Of a stretch of DNA of 64,000 nt, positions 30,285 to 42,261 are shown one piece after another; position 1 is the stretch's first letter; each line of letters opens with the position of its first letter. The position numbers and the translations under genes are program-made. Location: positions 32,686,703 to 32,750,702 of the forward strand of contig CM036771.1 of NCBI GenBank assembly GCA_020796225.1, read 5' to 3'. The notes beneath the pieces were generated by a model, which was given only the letters and a program-made list of their open reading frames with translations, was not told the origin of the DNA and did no database searches. Origin of the DNA: Arion vulgaris. Taxonomy: Eukaryota; Mollusca; Gastropoda; Stylommatophora; Arionidae.

Positions 30285-30362
30285 CGTCTCGGAGCACGCA
30301 TGGTTACTCACCAAAGTGCAATGATGATGGTCCTATCAATCAATCAATCAATCAATCTAAAA
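30285..30362 (+). mobile_element. SINE-J 3'-end fragment
   Basis: GGTTACTCACCAAAGTGCAA, then TGATGGTCCTATCAATC and (AATC)n, as in 13570-13640. Confidence 0.8.
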
Positions 30363-31500
30363 TCTAGCGCGAGACTGGGATTTTGTTTATGTTTTTCATG
30401 TATGTTAAAGAGACAAATATTTCCGGCATCGATTCCTAGAATGTAACACACCATTCTAATCGGTCAATTCGTCCGCCATTAATGTCCGTCCGCTCAGGAA
30501 AACTCCATAAATACATAACGATGTTTTCTGAACATTGTCACCTGTACTCTAACGACTTCTCAACAACGGCCCTGTCAACACTTGATCAGACTTTCGGGAA
30601 TTCGCTATATGTCTGTGTTAAAGTGTTATTCTTCTAGTGTTGGATTCTTCTCATTATTTTATGTCTGTCAGACGGTGGAACTGAGGTTATTGGCTCCAGT
30701 CCAAGTGGGCGGCATTGATTGTTGTGAGCGGCAGTGGGGGTGGCTTAATAGAAAAATGAGAGAAACACCATCCCATATGGAGGCAAAGGACAGTGCACAG
30801 AACAGAGAGACCATCCTCTGCTTTAGCCAAAGTCTCCCGTTTCCCCATTCCAGTATAGGCCATTATAGCCACAAATGACGTTGTGATTCAGCACAGAACA
30901 AACTATCACGCGCAAAACCGATTGTTCCCCGAGACAAAGAGTCCATTAATGATGATGATTAAGGTCGCTGATAGCAAAGTTGATAACTCTCTGCACTAGT
31001 GACCTCGGGCCATGGAAATTCCGGGGTTTGATTCTAACTTTGGCCAAAAATTATCAATGTGCGGTTGGACTAAAAAACCTACTTGTGCATCTAATTGTAG
31101 GCTCAATCCAACAATCCTACACGTGAGGAAAGGAATCGGCCCATCTGCCTACTGCACACTAGGAGTTAGATATGTGAAGTGAAGTTACTTTATACCCTAA
31201 AGTCTGAAAAGACTGCGGAAAATATTTTGTTTAAATGTTGACAACATTAACAAAGCACGCTGTCCCTATCTCCGGCGTCTTTGTCCAGATCGAGCTCTTT
31301 GTCTCACTGAAACGCACATTTCACAGAAAAAGCTTGCGAACACCGTACGAAGTGAAAGCCACATGAACATCGTTTGAATTGCTGTTTGCAGTTATTTATC
31401 GCAGACTGTCAGAAACTGAATGCAAGTAAAGTCCCTCGACACATATTTAATTGTTTACTTGACAACAGTGATGTGCATATCTGTTACTTTCAAGCGTAAA
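30363..31500. other. Unassigned DNA of about 1.1 kb
   Basis: A 98-codon open stretch at 30582-30878 has no recognisable motif. No repeat family seen. Confidence 0.4.
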
Positions 31501-31680
31501 TAACAAAACTAATAAACATGTACTTCAACAACTAAAAGTGAACAGAGAACAACTGCTCAAGGAGACAGATATTAGACCATTGGGATATCTTTGTCACATT
31601 AAGAGACATGACACTTTAAAAAAACAACTATATTGGAAGGGAAGTTAGAGTACAAGGAGAAGACAGATCAGTTATCATTT
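31501..31680 (+). mobile_element. Decayed LINE fragment
   Basis: Encodes LGYLCHIKRHDTLKKQ, like the CHIKRPI segment at 15500. Confidence 0.5.
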
Positions 31681-31683
31681 ATA

Positions 31684-31945
31684 TCTTCTTCTTCTTCGAA
31701 CTCTCCATATCGACCATTTGTTAACCACTCTTTGTTAATTGTATGGGATCCGAGCCTAAGATCGTTTGTACGTTGTGCCAGTTATACGCCTACAAGTAGT
31801 CCAGCAGATCCGATTTCTGCGCCGCTTTGTTTTTACTAGAGTAGCTATCCTAGGTCTCTACCTCAGTCGCCTCTTACTACGTGCCTTTGTAGGTAGCAGT
31901 GTTACTATTCTTTGCTCCTCTTGAGTGCCCCGACAACACACAGGC
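31684..31945 (-). mobile_element. SINE-A copy
   Basis: GAA tail (as TTCTTCTTCTTC) at left; CTCCATATCGACCATTTG and the head near 31920 match the consensus of the other copies. Confidence 0.88.
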
Positions 31946-32304
31946 GAAACTATACAAACTATATTATAACAATTATCTAAACGTATATATTGCTAAAAGT
32001 ATTCTCGGTAAACTGCACGATTAGAACTAGGCGGTAAAAGCTTTGTCTCAGTGATGTAAGAAGACACAAACAGTATCGTAAAGCTTTCAGCCCCGGTTAG
32101 CGGGGTAGCTAGAGTGTTTTTCTATAGACTGTAGATTTTAAAGGTTAAATCTGTTGACACGCAATGTACAGGTGGAGATTTTTATTTTGTATCATCGACA
32201 GAGTGGGATGAATCAGCGTAAGCGTTGGCTTATCGACTTGGATACAAGAGGGTTGTAGGTTCAATCCTACACTTGACGTCCCACATGTGAAGAAAGCAAT
32301 TGTG
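31946..32304. other. Unassigned DNA
   Basis: A tRNA-like fragment is possible at 32215-32275 (GATCGACTTGGATACAAGAG, AGGTTCAATCC), but no full SINE was matched. Confidence 0.35.
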
Positions 32305-32318
32305 ATATTCTTGTATCA

Positions 32319-32571
32319 TTCTTCTTCGAGCGCTTCATATCCACCATTTGTTAACCACTCCTGTGATTTGTATGTGATCTGAGCTTAAGAGCGATTGTAC
32401 GCTGTGCCAGTTATGCGCGTACAAGTAGGCCAGCACATCCGATTTCTGCAATGCTTTTATTTACTAGGTTAGCTTCCCTAGGTCCTACATCAGTTACATC
32501 TTACGACATACCTTGTAGGTCACTGTGGTACTATTCTTTGCTTCCCTAGTGGGCCCCAACACCACACGGGC
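32319..32571 (-). mobile_element. SINE-A copy with 14-bp target duplication
   Basis: Flanks ATATTCTTGTATCA (32305-32318) and ATATTCTAGTATCA (32572-32585) differ at one base. Clean 253-bp element. Confidence 0.93.
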
Positions 32572-32585
32572 ATATTCTAGTATCA

Positions 32586-32720
32586 AACTGAGGCTGGATC
32601 GACCTCAGATCAGTTATGTCGAGAGAAACAAATCCTCTCCCGCTGTGAAAATAAACCCAGTTACTATGCACCTACGAAGCAAATGCACTAACCACTACAC
32701 TAACGCGGCTCTTACATCAA
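32586..32720 (-). mobile_element. SINE-I fragment
   Basis: AACTGAGGCTGGATCGACCT and ACTACACTAACGCGGCTCT match the head part of the SINE-I at 24400-24540. Confidence 0.7.
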
Positions 32721-33015
32721 GCAGATAGTTGTTAAAAACATTGAACTGTTCATCATCTTTGGTATCCTAGTCGTGATGAAGGAAGGCGCCTGGGACAAAG
32801 ATCAGAGGATTATCTTAAAATATATTTAATTAGTTAATAACTCAGTCTTGTGAGTATTAGACATGGCGCCCTGTGGGTCTCGGTAGTGGACACAAAGAGA
32901 TGAAAGACAGCTGAGAGTGACAGTGCATCAACAAACATTAGGCGTAAGAGGATAGTGTCTTGGGAAAGATAAAAGGCTAATGCATTTTGAGAAGTTAAAG
33001 GGAAACATAGTTTCT

Positions 33016-33308
33016 GGAGAAAAATAGATAAGACATTTTGAGAGGCAGTTAGATAAGACATTTTGAGAGGTGAATGAATAAGACATTTTGAGAGGTGAAT
33101 GAATAAGACATTTTGAGAGGTAAATTGATAAGACATTTTGAGAGGTAAATGGATAAGACATTTTGAGAGGTGAATGGATGACATTTTGAGAGGTAAATTG
33201 ATAAGACATATTGAGAGGTGAATGAATAAGACATTTTGAGAGGTAAATGGATAAGACATTTTGAGAGGTGAATGAATAAGACATTTTGAGAAGTGAATGG
33301 ATAAGGCA
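33016..33308. repeat. 24-bp minisatellite, about 12 units
   Basis: Unit GATAAGACATTTTGAGAGGT + GAAT with small changes. Because 24 is divisible by 3 and no stop occurs, three minus-strand frames stay open and would encode 8-residue repeats (such as SQNVLSIY). This is a by-product of the repeat, not good evidence for a gene. Confidence 0.96.
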
Positions 33309-33964
33309 CAAATACACTGTTAGTTTCGGGTTTCTTCTTTGACCAACGGCTCATAATTGAGCTTTACATGTAGAAACATGATAAATTCATGAAATAAATT
33401 CGTTTGAAAGTTAAGGGCACCTCATAAAGTACCAACAATTGAGGAGGAAGGGGTGGATAATTGGAGTGAAGCTAACGGCTGAAACGAGACGGATAGTTGA
33501 CAAGTTCTGCAGTTCACATCCAGTATATGTATCTACCAGGTAAACATAATTGATCCCAACAGTCCTGTAGGTTGATAGTTGTTTTATTTTCAAGTGGAGA
33601 CCTCACCTGGTCATAGTAAACTTGACAGCAATTTCGTAAATGTTGTGCATTATCATTTGCAATATGTTGTGGGTGGGTTTTTTTCACGTGCGAACAAGGG
33701 CATCTATCACGTGAGCAAGTTGTGTTCCAAATAAAATAAGTGCGTAAATTATAATGTTGCACTTGCATATTTGAAATATTGATGTTGTGAAGCTGTTCCC
33801 GTCGTGCAACAGATAAATATCTAATCCGAACACATGTTTGACTACGTCCTGGATGATGCTGATGATGATATCCACATGCAGACATTTATTTAGGATGAGT
33901 CTTATCGAACTTGTTTAAATTGTGATTGACATGAACTATAGATGATGAACTGGAATCTACATAT
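33309..33964. other. Unassigned DNA
   Basis: A 123-codon minus-strand stretch (33885-33514) has many His and Cys but no motif I can name; likely chance. Confidence 0.4.
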
Positions 33965-34045
33965 ATGAGGTGCTTAGATCGGATCAGATCAGATTTGGAG
34001 AAAACAGTAGGGAGGTTGCGGGGCTGTTGTTGATTCTGACTCTCA
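33965..34045 (+). mobile_element. Fragment of the jockey-like LINE repeat
   Basis: GATCGGATCAGATCAGAT and GGAGAAAACAGTAGGGAGG match 48285-48345 and 17320-17360. Confidence 0.6.
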
Positions 34046-34239
34046 GTCGATGCTTCGGACCACAGATAATGGCTGGTTGCATGCAGTATAAGTGGATGCC
34101 ATCTATAGAGGCTTCCAAATGCCTCCATCTCCCCCCCCCTCTTCCCATCCCGCCCACCCGCCAACTACAACTTATCTCCAAGTGTTGCTCCCTTTAGACC
34201 AGATTTATGTGAACATCGTCAGCTAAGCTTTTAATCCAG

Positions 34240-34325
34240 CGCACCGAGCGAAGGGTTACGATGTCCATGACACCGAGCCAAAGAGCTTTCAGTTCAAGTG
34301 CTTCTGGATCGAAAAAACACACAAA
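34240..34325 (+). mobile_element. SINE-E 3' fragment
   Basis: GAAGGGTTACGATGTCCATG and AAGTGCTTCTGGATCGAAAA match, reversed, 52200-52265. Confidence 0.7.
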
Positions 34326-35059
34326 AACACGCCTGAGTACATGAGGACTACCTCTACGATAATCTTGCCAAGATCTATAACCTATTCATGTCATAGTTGA
34401 CATCATACTGCATTTAAAATTAATCCAAATTTCTGCCGGGTTGATGCCTGTCTACTCATAGTACCCCGTGTCAGTCAACATTCTTTCATTTCTCTTTTGT
34501 CCCGTCCTTAAATCAGGTAATTGCCAGATTTAGACCTACAAGAATACATCTGACAATTGATGCGCACAAAGTTTGTCATAAACGACTGTCCGATCGATTC
34601 CTTCAGCACGGAGCACTTTTCCAGAGTTTACATCTCAATTCCTGGTATGCTGCAGTAACCACTCATAGACCTCTTCGGAGGAGTCTTCATATCTCACAGC
34701 ATTTGTACATCATGTCACATCCACTTCTAGCATAATACCGACTGCCTCGAGGGTAGTTTCATGAAAATCATCCACTCACGTCACGTAATCTTTGCATTCC
34801 AGTATTGTTGTATTAAAGACGAACTAATTTTGAAGAAGTAAACCAGGCATAAAACTTATATTATGTCACACATGATATTTATGACTAAGTAATATCAGTA
34901 TTATTAGATTTTCATCAATAAATAAAAATGTACTCAAACAATCGTGTAAAATTGCATACAATAAATCACCCATGTGGTATCAAACATATGAAAATATTAG
35001 TCGAATCCAACAGACATTTCCAATTTCCTGACGGAGTATAAGTTAGCTTTATCCTAGAA
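34326..35059. other. Unassigned DNA
   Basis: No frame or repeat recognised. Confidence 0.35.
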
Positions 35060-35500
35060 TTGATTGATTCATTCATTTGATAGGACATGAACTACCTCGT
35101 AGTACATTATCATTGTACTTCGGTGAGTAATCATGTGTGCTCCGATCTCCTTCTTACACAGGAAGATTTCATCTAGAGTGCAAGAACTCCGTTGCACCGG
35201 TGAGGGTCCCCGACGTAATTTTGAAGATGGTGGTGATATTTCTGTAAAAATTTTATTTTCAATCTTTTCTAATGAATTTTCCAGCAGCAGCTTTCTAGCC
35301 TGCTCTTTTCTAAGGGTTTTTTTACGTGCTCAAATGAACACGGTACGAACGTTTTATCGTCCGTTTCCGATAGGACAAGGAACTCGATCTCACCTACAAT
35401 GATCTCTGGAAACATATCCAGATGGCTCCACGAGGGCGGGAACCTGATACCTTTGGCACGAGAGACGAGCACCAAACCTCTACGCCACAGAGACCCCTAA
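35060..35500 (-). mobile_element. SINE-J, near full-length
   Basis: Left end is the (TTGA/TCAT) tail region, right end the tRNA-like head (CTCTACGCCACAGAGACCCC reversed). Matches 41515-41955 across its length. Confidence 0.85.
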
Positions 35501-35700
35501 ATCTTGGTTATGAGCACGCCAAGAGAAGTGGAGGCTCCTGTGTATGAAAATCTACTCTGGAAAAAACTGTTTAGAGTTGGAACAACAATCACCATAATCT
35601 TACTGCTGTTATTATTACTGCTAATGCTACATGTATTACTGCTGCTACTGTCATTACTATTACTCATAATCAAATATTTTGTCCTGACCAGAACTTTGCC
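35501..35700. other. Trinucleotide-rich DNA
   Basis: Imperfect TTA/CTG triplet run at 35590-35665; otherwise nothing recognised. Confidence 0.5.
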
Positions 35701-36078
35701 GCCCTGACAGTCCTTTGGAATTTGATCTCTGCCTCTCTCTCTCTTATAGGCCATATGCCACACCTTTGCAGCCTTCAGTCACAAATCATCTTCTCCGTGG
35801 TCTTCCTCTTTTCCTCTTTGCAGGGATGCCCAATCATAATGATCTTCCCCGTCCTTCGTGTTTTTATATATCCAAAATACCTCAATTTTCTCTTTCTTTT
35901 TTGTAGGTTCTTTCTGGATAGATCTATTTGTTCTCTTCCCTGTCCTTTGTTTTTTCCACTATCTTGTTAAATGTACATTCTTCACACCCATACGTTACCA
36001 CTGAAAATCTGAATGCTCTTAGTATTCAGAGTGTTGTTTTCCTATCAATTCCATTCCGTACTATTTTACTATTGATGC
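35700..36078 (-). mobile_element. LINE-b 3' part
   Basis: CATCTTCTCCGTGGTCTTCC, TCCAAAATACCTCAATTTTC and TTTCTGGATAGATCTATTTG parallel 30-240; continues into the TAGTATTCAGAG region. Confidence 0.78.
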
Positions 36079-36159
36079 TAAATCTGTTGCTACTATTACC
36101 ATAACTACAATAACTCTCTGACTGCCATTAATGGTGTTACTTGCAGGGGATAGGAAGAT

Positions 36160-36292
36160 TCTAGTGACGACGTGGTTAAACAGTGTGTCTTGAGTTCTGA
36201 TGGTCGTAAGTTCGAATCCGGATCTCGACGTTCGGTCACGAGAACATTTTTTCGGAGATTCCTTAGGACTGCTCCTCTACTACTACTACTAC
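36160..36292 (+). mobile_element. SINE-D 5' part
   Basis: ACGACGTGGTTAAACAGT and box B AAGTTCGAATCC, followed by CTTAGGACTGCTCC as in SINE-D. Confidence 0.65.
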
Positions 36293-36317
36293 AACTGCTG
36301 CTATAACTACTTTTACT

Positions 36318-37136
36318 TCTTCTTCTTCTTTCTCGAATCCTGTATGCCTCACAGCGTCAGGTCAGGAAGAGATTTATAAAACGGGCCCTAGTATGCGCTT
36401 CGTAGATAGTCTCTTTCGTCGCCTCTGTTATCTCTGAGGTCCATCTTTTGCGTGGCCGGCCTTTTGCTTTGTACCCATTGTATCGGAGCAGCATTGCTCT
36501 TTGGGGTGCACTGTCTGATGGTAATCTGCTTACGTGACCGAACCATTTAATTTGTTGTTTCTTGATGAAGTCTAGTACTGATGTTGTACCCACTTTTTCC
36601 TGATGTCTTCATTTCTCAACCGGTCTCTTCTTGTTACACCCAGCATTCTGCGTAGACACTTCATCTCTGTTGTGACTAGTTTTCTTCTATCGTTTGTTGT
36701 CAGCGTCCAGGTTTGGCACTGGTAACATAATGTGGGAGAAAGATTGTGTTGAACATTGCTCTTTTGTGTTCATGGTGACGTGTTTGCATCTTAAAATTGG
36801 CGCCATTTGCCCTATCATTTGATTTGCTTTGTTGCATCTGTGTTGAATTTCATTAGTTATTCTTCCATTTGCTGAAAAATGCTCCCCAGGTATGTGAAAT
36901 CTTTGCTTGATTTAGTAGATGATTATCGATGGAGATGTTGGTAGTGTTTTCCTCTCTGGCGAATGTCATTACTTCTGTTTTGTCGATGTTAATTCTCATG
37001 TTGTATTCGTTACATGCTAACTGGAGTCTGTTGATGTGTTGTTGTAGCTGTTCTTCTGTTGTTGATATGATTGCCTGATCGTCTGCAAAAGAAATTCATT
37101 TAAGAGTTCTCCTAGGTTGTTTCCTTCGCTGGTCTT
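36318..37136 (-). mobile_element. LINE-a 3' half (RTE-like), 5'-truncated
   Basis: The reverse complement matches 43690-44460 closely. The minus strand encodes FADDQAIIS-like residues near 37090, INIDKTEVMTFAREE, then a 78-codon frame with KKQQIKWFGHVSRLPSDS and GRPRKRWTSEITEATKET. The GAAAGAA tail is at 36315-36340. Confidence 0.9.
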
Positions 37137-37138
37137 TT

Positions 37139-37358
37139 ACTTTTACTACTTTTACTAATACCATTAATATTACTACTACTATTACTACTACTATTACTAC
37201 TACTACTATTACTACTACTATTACTACTACACTACTATTACTACTACTACTATTACTACTACTACTACTACTGCTACTACTACTATACTACTGCTACTAC
37301 CATACTACTGCTACTACTATACTACTGCTACTACTATACTACTACCACTACCACGTCT
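37139..37358. repeat. (ACT/TAC)n trinucleotide tract
   Basis: About 220 bp of TACTAC repeats broken by ATTACTAC and CTGCTAC variants; lies directly upstream of the truncated LINE-a end. Confidence 0.97.
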
Positions 37359-37742
37359 ATGAAGAGTTAACTTCTACAATATCTTCACAGACGCAATTAT
37401 AACCGTAACACTAACATGCGCTTCTAACAATAATAGAAACAGCAGCATTGCAAATGAGGCAACAAATTGTACATCCTAATGCTTTATTATAATAATAATA
37501 ATTATATACTGTACAACTCAATGTCTGCCAAATGTAAGCTTTGATTAATGATGGTAATAGCTGCGTTTGGTGACATGACATTTGGTTTAGAACTAGCTGT
37601 ATTTGTTAACTAAAAACACAAGATCGCGGAGTGTTGTGAATTCTGTACACTCTTGTTCAGAAACAATGAACACTAAACAAGACGCTAGAAAACCAAATTA
37701 CAACCTTTTTGAGTTGTGAATTTATAGAACAATTTGACGTAT
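37359..37742. other. Unassigned DNA
   Basis: AT-rich, no feature recognised. Confidence 0.35.
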
Positions 37743-37754
37743 TTTATTTCAGTC

Positions 37755-38019
37755 TTCTTCATCTGTTTCCAACACTCCATATCGATCACTTGTTAACCAC
37801 TCTGTGGGATTTGTATATGATCCAAGCCTAAGAGCGATTGTACGTTGTACCAGTTATGCGCCTACAAGTAGTCCAGCACATCCGATTTTTTCGACGCTTT
37901 TTATTTAATAGGGTAGCTTCCGTAGGTCCCTAAATTATTCGCCTCTAACGATATGCCTTGTAGATCGCAGTGGTACTATTCTTTGCTTCTCTTTGCGGAC
38001 CCCGGCACCACATGGGCGT
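37755..38019 (-). mobile_element. SINE-A copy
   Basis: Usual tail and head; short duplication TTATTTCA on both sides (37746 and 38019 areas). Confidence 0.88.
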
Positions 38020-38029
38020 TATTTCAATC

Positions 38030-38629
38030 AATCGATCATGCCTGCCGGTGTAGGTGATCATGTCTCTCCACAACTCTCCTTGGTGCAGTTAATCAGTTCT
38101 GACATCGATCTTTTGTCGAACAACAATGTCAGACCATTTCTGCTTCCCTAAATTTTACATGTTATCACTAAATGTTCTAAACCTTCTCTGCGCAACAATT
38201 CTGCGCAACAATTCTGCACAACAAAACAAAAACTCTTCTCTTTGTATTTTATTTACACAAAAATAAACAAAACAGTGAGTTTCCAAGTTATCAAAAGCTT
38301 TAGAATAAATGGAGAAATATTAATGAAGAGCATACAAAGTTAAATCAGATATATTGAACATATAGAGATGACATTTTGCTAAAGACACTACTCGATGACA
38401 AGGATGAGTAGACGGCAAAGAAGGCTTTGATATATTGATAGGAGTACTGTATTAAGCGATAGACGAAGAACAGTTTGACAATCTGCATCAACATGGCAAT
38501 GGACATGACATCATACAGAATCAGTGACTTCAATGATGACATGGTCTTTGTCAGTAAATGATCTAGCTGTTACCTTGGGTTCAGAGAGTCAGTTCAATCA
38601 GGCCACAACACCGAGTGTATTTTTCTAGA
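38030..38629. other. Unassigned DNA
   Basis: GCGCAACAATTCT occurs twice near 38195. No gene seen. Confidence 0.35.
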
Positions 38630-39060
38630 GATTACTAGATTGTTGATGGAGCTCAGGGTTCGTGCTTGTAATTCTCATCAACATGTTTCGTGCCATGTAT
38701 GTGGAGAGTAAGATATACTTATGCGATAACCAGGTGGTTCGTGCCATGTATGTGGAAGTAGATATGCGGTAACCCGGTGGTTTCGTGCCATGTAGTGAGA
38801 GTAAGATATACTATGCGAGTAACCGGTGGTTTCGTGCCATGTATGTGGAGAGTATGATATACTTATGCGGTAACCCGGTGGTTTCGTGCCATGTATGTGG
38901 AGAGTAAGATATACTTATGCGGTAACCCGGTGGTTTCGTGCCATGTATGTGGAGAGTAAGATATACTTATGCGGTAACCCGGTGGTTTCGTGCCATGTAT
39001 GTGGAGAGTAAGATATACTTATGCGGTAACCCGGTGCACGGAAGTCAGTCCTGCGCCTTT
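38630..39060 (+). mobile_element. SINE-D remnant holding an internal minisatellite
   Basis: Left part GATGGAGCTCAGGGTTCGTG and right part GGTGCACGGAAGTCAGTCCT are SINE-D; the array between is an expansion of the SINE-D 3' region. Confidence 0.75.
38690..39036. repeat. 52-bp minisatellite derived from SINE-D
   Basis: About 7 units of TTTCGTGCCATGTATGTGG, AGAGTAAGATATACTTATGC, GGTAACCCGGTGG. The last five are nearly identical and the first two shortened. Confidence 0.95.
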
Positions 39061-39184
39061 AATTCCTAAACATCGAGATAGTAATTGTGTTAACATCTAA
39101 AATGCTAATAGTATTCATATAATATTCATGTAATATAATTGAAATGATATTTGCTACAAATTAGTTTCTCTCATTAGTTTGATA

Positions 39185-39256
39185 TGATTACTTTTCGAAT
39201 TATTTTAAGATTACTTTTCTAATTATTTTAAGATTACTTTTCTAATTATTTTATCT
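39185..39256. repeat. Short 24-bp tandem repeat, 3 units
   Basis: GATTACTTTTCTAATTATTT + TAA three times in a row. Confidence 0.9.
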
Positions 39257-39895
39257 GATGCCTAGCTACTGTCGAGAATTACAAAAAGGTGTTGAGAAAT
39301 TAATTATCATAGTGCAGGAGAAAAAACAAAAACACAATCTGTATCTCTGTAGAACAAAACCAAAAATAGTGACAGCTAATAAAACAAACATGACAAATGA
39401 TATTTTTATCAAGGGAAGAAAATTAAAAAGAGTGAACGGTTTTGAAATTCTCGGTTCACTGATTAGGTAAGATGGAAATGTGATGATGGAAATCAAAAGA
39501 AGATCAAAAATAGCCCTACAATAACTTTACAACTAAAAAGGGTAGATTAGAACTGATAGGATAACAAAGATTAGCATACTAAGAGCATGCATATTTCAAG
39601 TAGCAAGGAATAAGTGAGACAAGAAGATTTAACAAGGTAGGAGAGATGGATCGAAAAATCTCTGAAGTCCACAGAGATTTGATTTTATAGAAGACGGATG
39701 AGAGTCCCATGGACTGCTAAAATGACTAATGGGGAGGGTTTGAATGACACAGAGAAAGCTAATCATCAATATAATAAAGAGGCAGACATCATTTTTCGGG
39801 CATGTGATGAGGAAGGGAGGTTTAGAACACATTGGGAGGTCTTCCCCTACTTCACTTTCTCTGCGGGTTCCAAAACAGTGCATGTCTTGTAATGT
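39240..39895 (+). mobile_element. LINE-c fragment, RT C-terminal part
   Basis: Encodes SKTNMTND-like TANKTNMTNDIFIKGRKLK, NGFEILGSLIR, and later SSFFGHVMRKGGLEHIGR-like residues over several frames. Same family as 331-608. Confidence 0.8.
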
Positions 39896-40240
39896 TTCCG
39901 GTCGATCTTCTCAATGTGTGTCCGATCCATCGCCAGCGTCTCTTCCTTGGCTCTTTCTCCATTGGTATCTGCTTAGTTCTTTCTCGGAGTTCCTCGTTTG
40001 TAATCTTATCATACCATCTCAGTCCCTCTATTCTAGGTAAACTTCCATTGATAAAGGTCTATAGTTTTCTGATGGTTTCTTCTGTTTTTCCATGTTTCCG
40101 AGCCATAGAACAGCACTGATGTCACATTTGATTGAAAGATTCTCAGCTTGATGTTTGTTGTAATGTATTTTAACAGGTGATAATGTTCATGCTCTCTCCA
40201 TAGCAACAGGATGTATACTGTTGTACACATTTGTTAGAAA
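39896..40240 (-). mobile_element. LINE fragment, opposite orientation
   Basis: The minus strand reads KLRIFQSNVTSVLFYGSETW, the conserved post-RT motif of RTE-like LINEs. It abuts LINE-c tail to tail. Confidence 0.8.
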
Positions 40241-40244
40241 GTTT

Positions 40245-40625
40245 ACCCTAACAAGATCACTTTTATTTTTGTGCCAGGGCATGCAGGTGTAAGGGGAATG
40301 AACGTGCGGATAGGTTTGCAGCTATGGCTGCTGTACAAAGCGGGCGAGCAATGGACCAGGCTGATATTATAAATTCATTAAGGGTGAGAGGACGTGTACA
40401 TGATTCACGTAATAGCGGTGAATCTACACACTAACCAGACTGCAAGAACTCAAAGTTAGGTGTGGTGTAGCTCGACAAGAACACTATGCTGGCAGACAAA
40501 GAAGAATGGTAAACCAACAAAGAACCGGTGTCGTTAGTCGCCACACGCTGATGGACATACTGAGGGAGAGATCGGAGCACTTCTGGACTAATTTGTTCGA
40601 CGTGCAGTGATGGTGATCCAACGAC
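40245..40625 (+). mobile_element. LINE fragment with RNase H end
   Basis: Encodes GHAGVRGNERADRFAAMAA (RNase H end, after one shift) and HYAGRQRRMVNQQRTGVVSR with a final LRERSEHFW. A non-LTR element C-terminus unlike the others in the window. Confidence 0.75.
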
Positions 40626-40679
40626 TAAACTAAAACTAAACCAACATTATCTGAATGTAAAAACTAGCCACGACAAAGA

Positions 40680-40992
40680 TGAAATATCGACACAGAAGGC
40701 TGGGAGTATCATGAAAAGACCTAGTTTAGAAATGAAGACGCTAGGGGGAAAAAAGTGAATACAACATAAGTACAGAACAATGCTTCGGCCACATAATCAG
40801 ACACTGCGCCTCAGTTACTCGAATACAGTGGATACAAATCAAAAGACAGTCCACGCAAAAGATGGATCTCAGAGATAACAGAGAGGACAAAAAGCACTGT
40901 TTATGAAGGAAGCACAAAATCCTATTCTATAAATCACTTCTTATCATGACACTGCGAGGCGAAACAGGATTAGAGAGAGAAGAAAAGTAAGA
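40680..40992 (+). mobile_element. LINE-a 3' fragment
   Basis: SPRKRWISEITERTKSTVYE and the end GGCGAAACAGGATTAGAGAG match LINE-a; strongly decayed. Confidence 0.78.
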
Positions 40993-41514
40993 AAATGTAA
41001 AAACGGAACAAGTAGTATAACATTTCTTTCGTTGTGAGGAAACTGATATAATAAAAACGGAAAATAAATTGAACTATGCCAGGGTTATTTATGACCATAT
41101 TGGCTAGTCTGTCGTTGCTGTTGTAAACAATGTGATTGTAAACGATGTTGTTGACGGATATGTGAAGTAGGAATGTTAGTGATGATTTCAAGACGATGTC
41201 AGTTAAAACGATGGAAGGATATCGTATATCTGAGTAATGATGACACATCTATTTCAAGCATATCAGCGGATTTATATATTATTAGTTTTTCCACGTCACG
41301 GTGTGATTGCACTATTTTTTTTTGGTCTTTCTAGTCTTAGTCTATTTTCTCATTAGTTCTTGATCGTTTGTCATCAACTACAATTTTGGTGATGACAAAA
41401 CATTTGATGAAGCGGATATGTTGTGACTGCTAGAATTTGTAAACAAACAGGTAGCAAGGGATGTTATAGATCTCATTGTGGTTGATGACAAGGCAGTTGA
41501 TGAATGATTAATTG
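40993..41514. other. Unassigned DNA
   Basis: No feature recognised apart from T-rich tracts. Confidence 0.35.
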
Positions 41515-41955
41515 ATTGATATGACCATCATCATTGCACTTTGGTGAGTAACCATGTGTGCTCCGATCTCTTTCTTACACAGGAAGATCTCAGCGGAAGT
41601 GCATGAATTCCACAGCACCGGTGAGGGTTCCCGGTGTAATTTGAAGATGGTAAAAATATTTGGTAGAAATTTATTTTCATTTTTTAATCTTTCTAATGTA
41701 TTTTGTCCGGGCAGCGGCTTTCCAACCTACTTTACTCGATTTTGAACTATCCAAGCATTCTTTTACTTGCTCAACTTGAACACAGGACTTAGTTTTGTCG
41801 TCCGTCTCCGATATGGCTAGGAACTCGATCTCACCTACACTGAGATCATGAATCTTTGGAAAAATATCTCGATGTCTCCACGAGGCAGCAAACCGAGTAC
41901 CTTTGTAACAGGAGGCGAGCAGCTAACTTCTACTCCACAGAGAACCCCAGTGTAC
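41515..41955 (-). mobile_element. SINE-J, near full-length
   Basis: TTGATTGATATGACCATCAT tail at left; head CTACTCCACAGAGAACCCC at right. Used here as the reference for the J family. Confidence 0.87.
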
Positions 41956-42261
41956 GTACATGTACTATATACAGTTATTGGCTATATACAGTTATTGGTT
42001 ATATACAGTAGCACTGTTTATGTTGACTAAACTTATGTATATGATATGTCGGGTTGACATGTTGTCGATACTGAACCCGTTAGTGCTTAAGAGTAACACT
42101 ACACACATCTGTGTCAAGATAACGCAGTGTATGTGTGTTCATAATATGTGTGTGTACAAGCTCTTCATGTCCACATATCTACTAGTTTATGGATAATGTA
42201 TTACCACAAACTGCAGTAGTTGTTTCCCCAACTCCATATCTTACCATTGTCGAGACAACAT
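41956..42261. other. Short repeats and unassigned DNA
   Basis: CTATATACAGTTATTGG is repeated three times at 41967-42010. Nothing else recognised. Confidence 0.5.

Noticed and set aside
32834..33354. Three overlapping minus-strand frames with 8-residue repeats
   Set aside because: Explained by the stop-free 24-bp minisatellite; no start context or neighbouring gene supports them.
33514..33885. 123-codon minus-strand frame rich in His and Cys as a zinc-finger gene
   Set aside because: No regular C2H2 or other spacing can be seen, and no second exon or repeat support.
37139..37358. CRISPR-like or regulatory direct repeats
   Set aside because: Simple trinucleotide repeat with no spacers; the window is eukaryotic.
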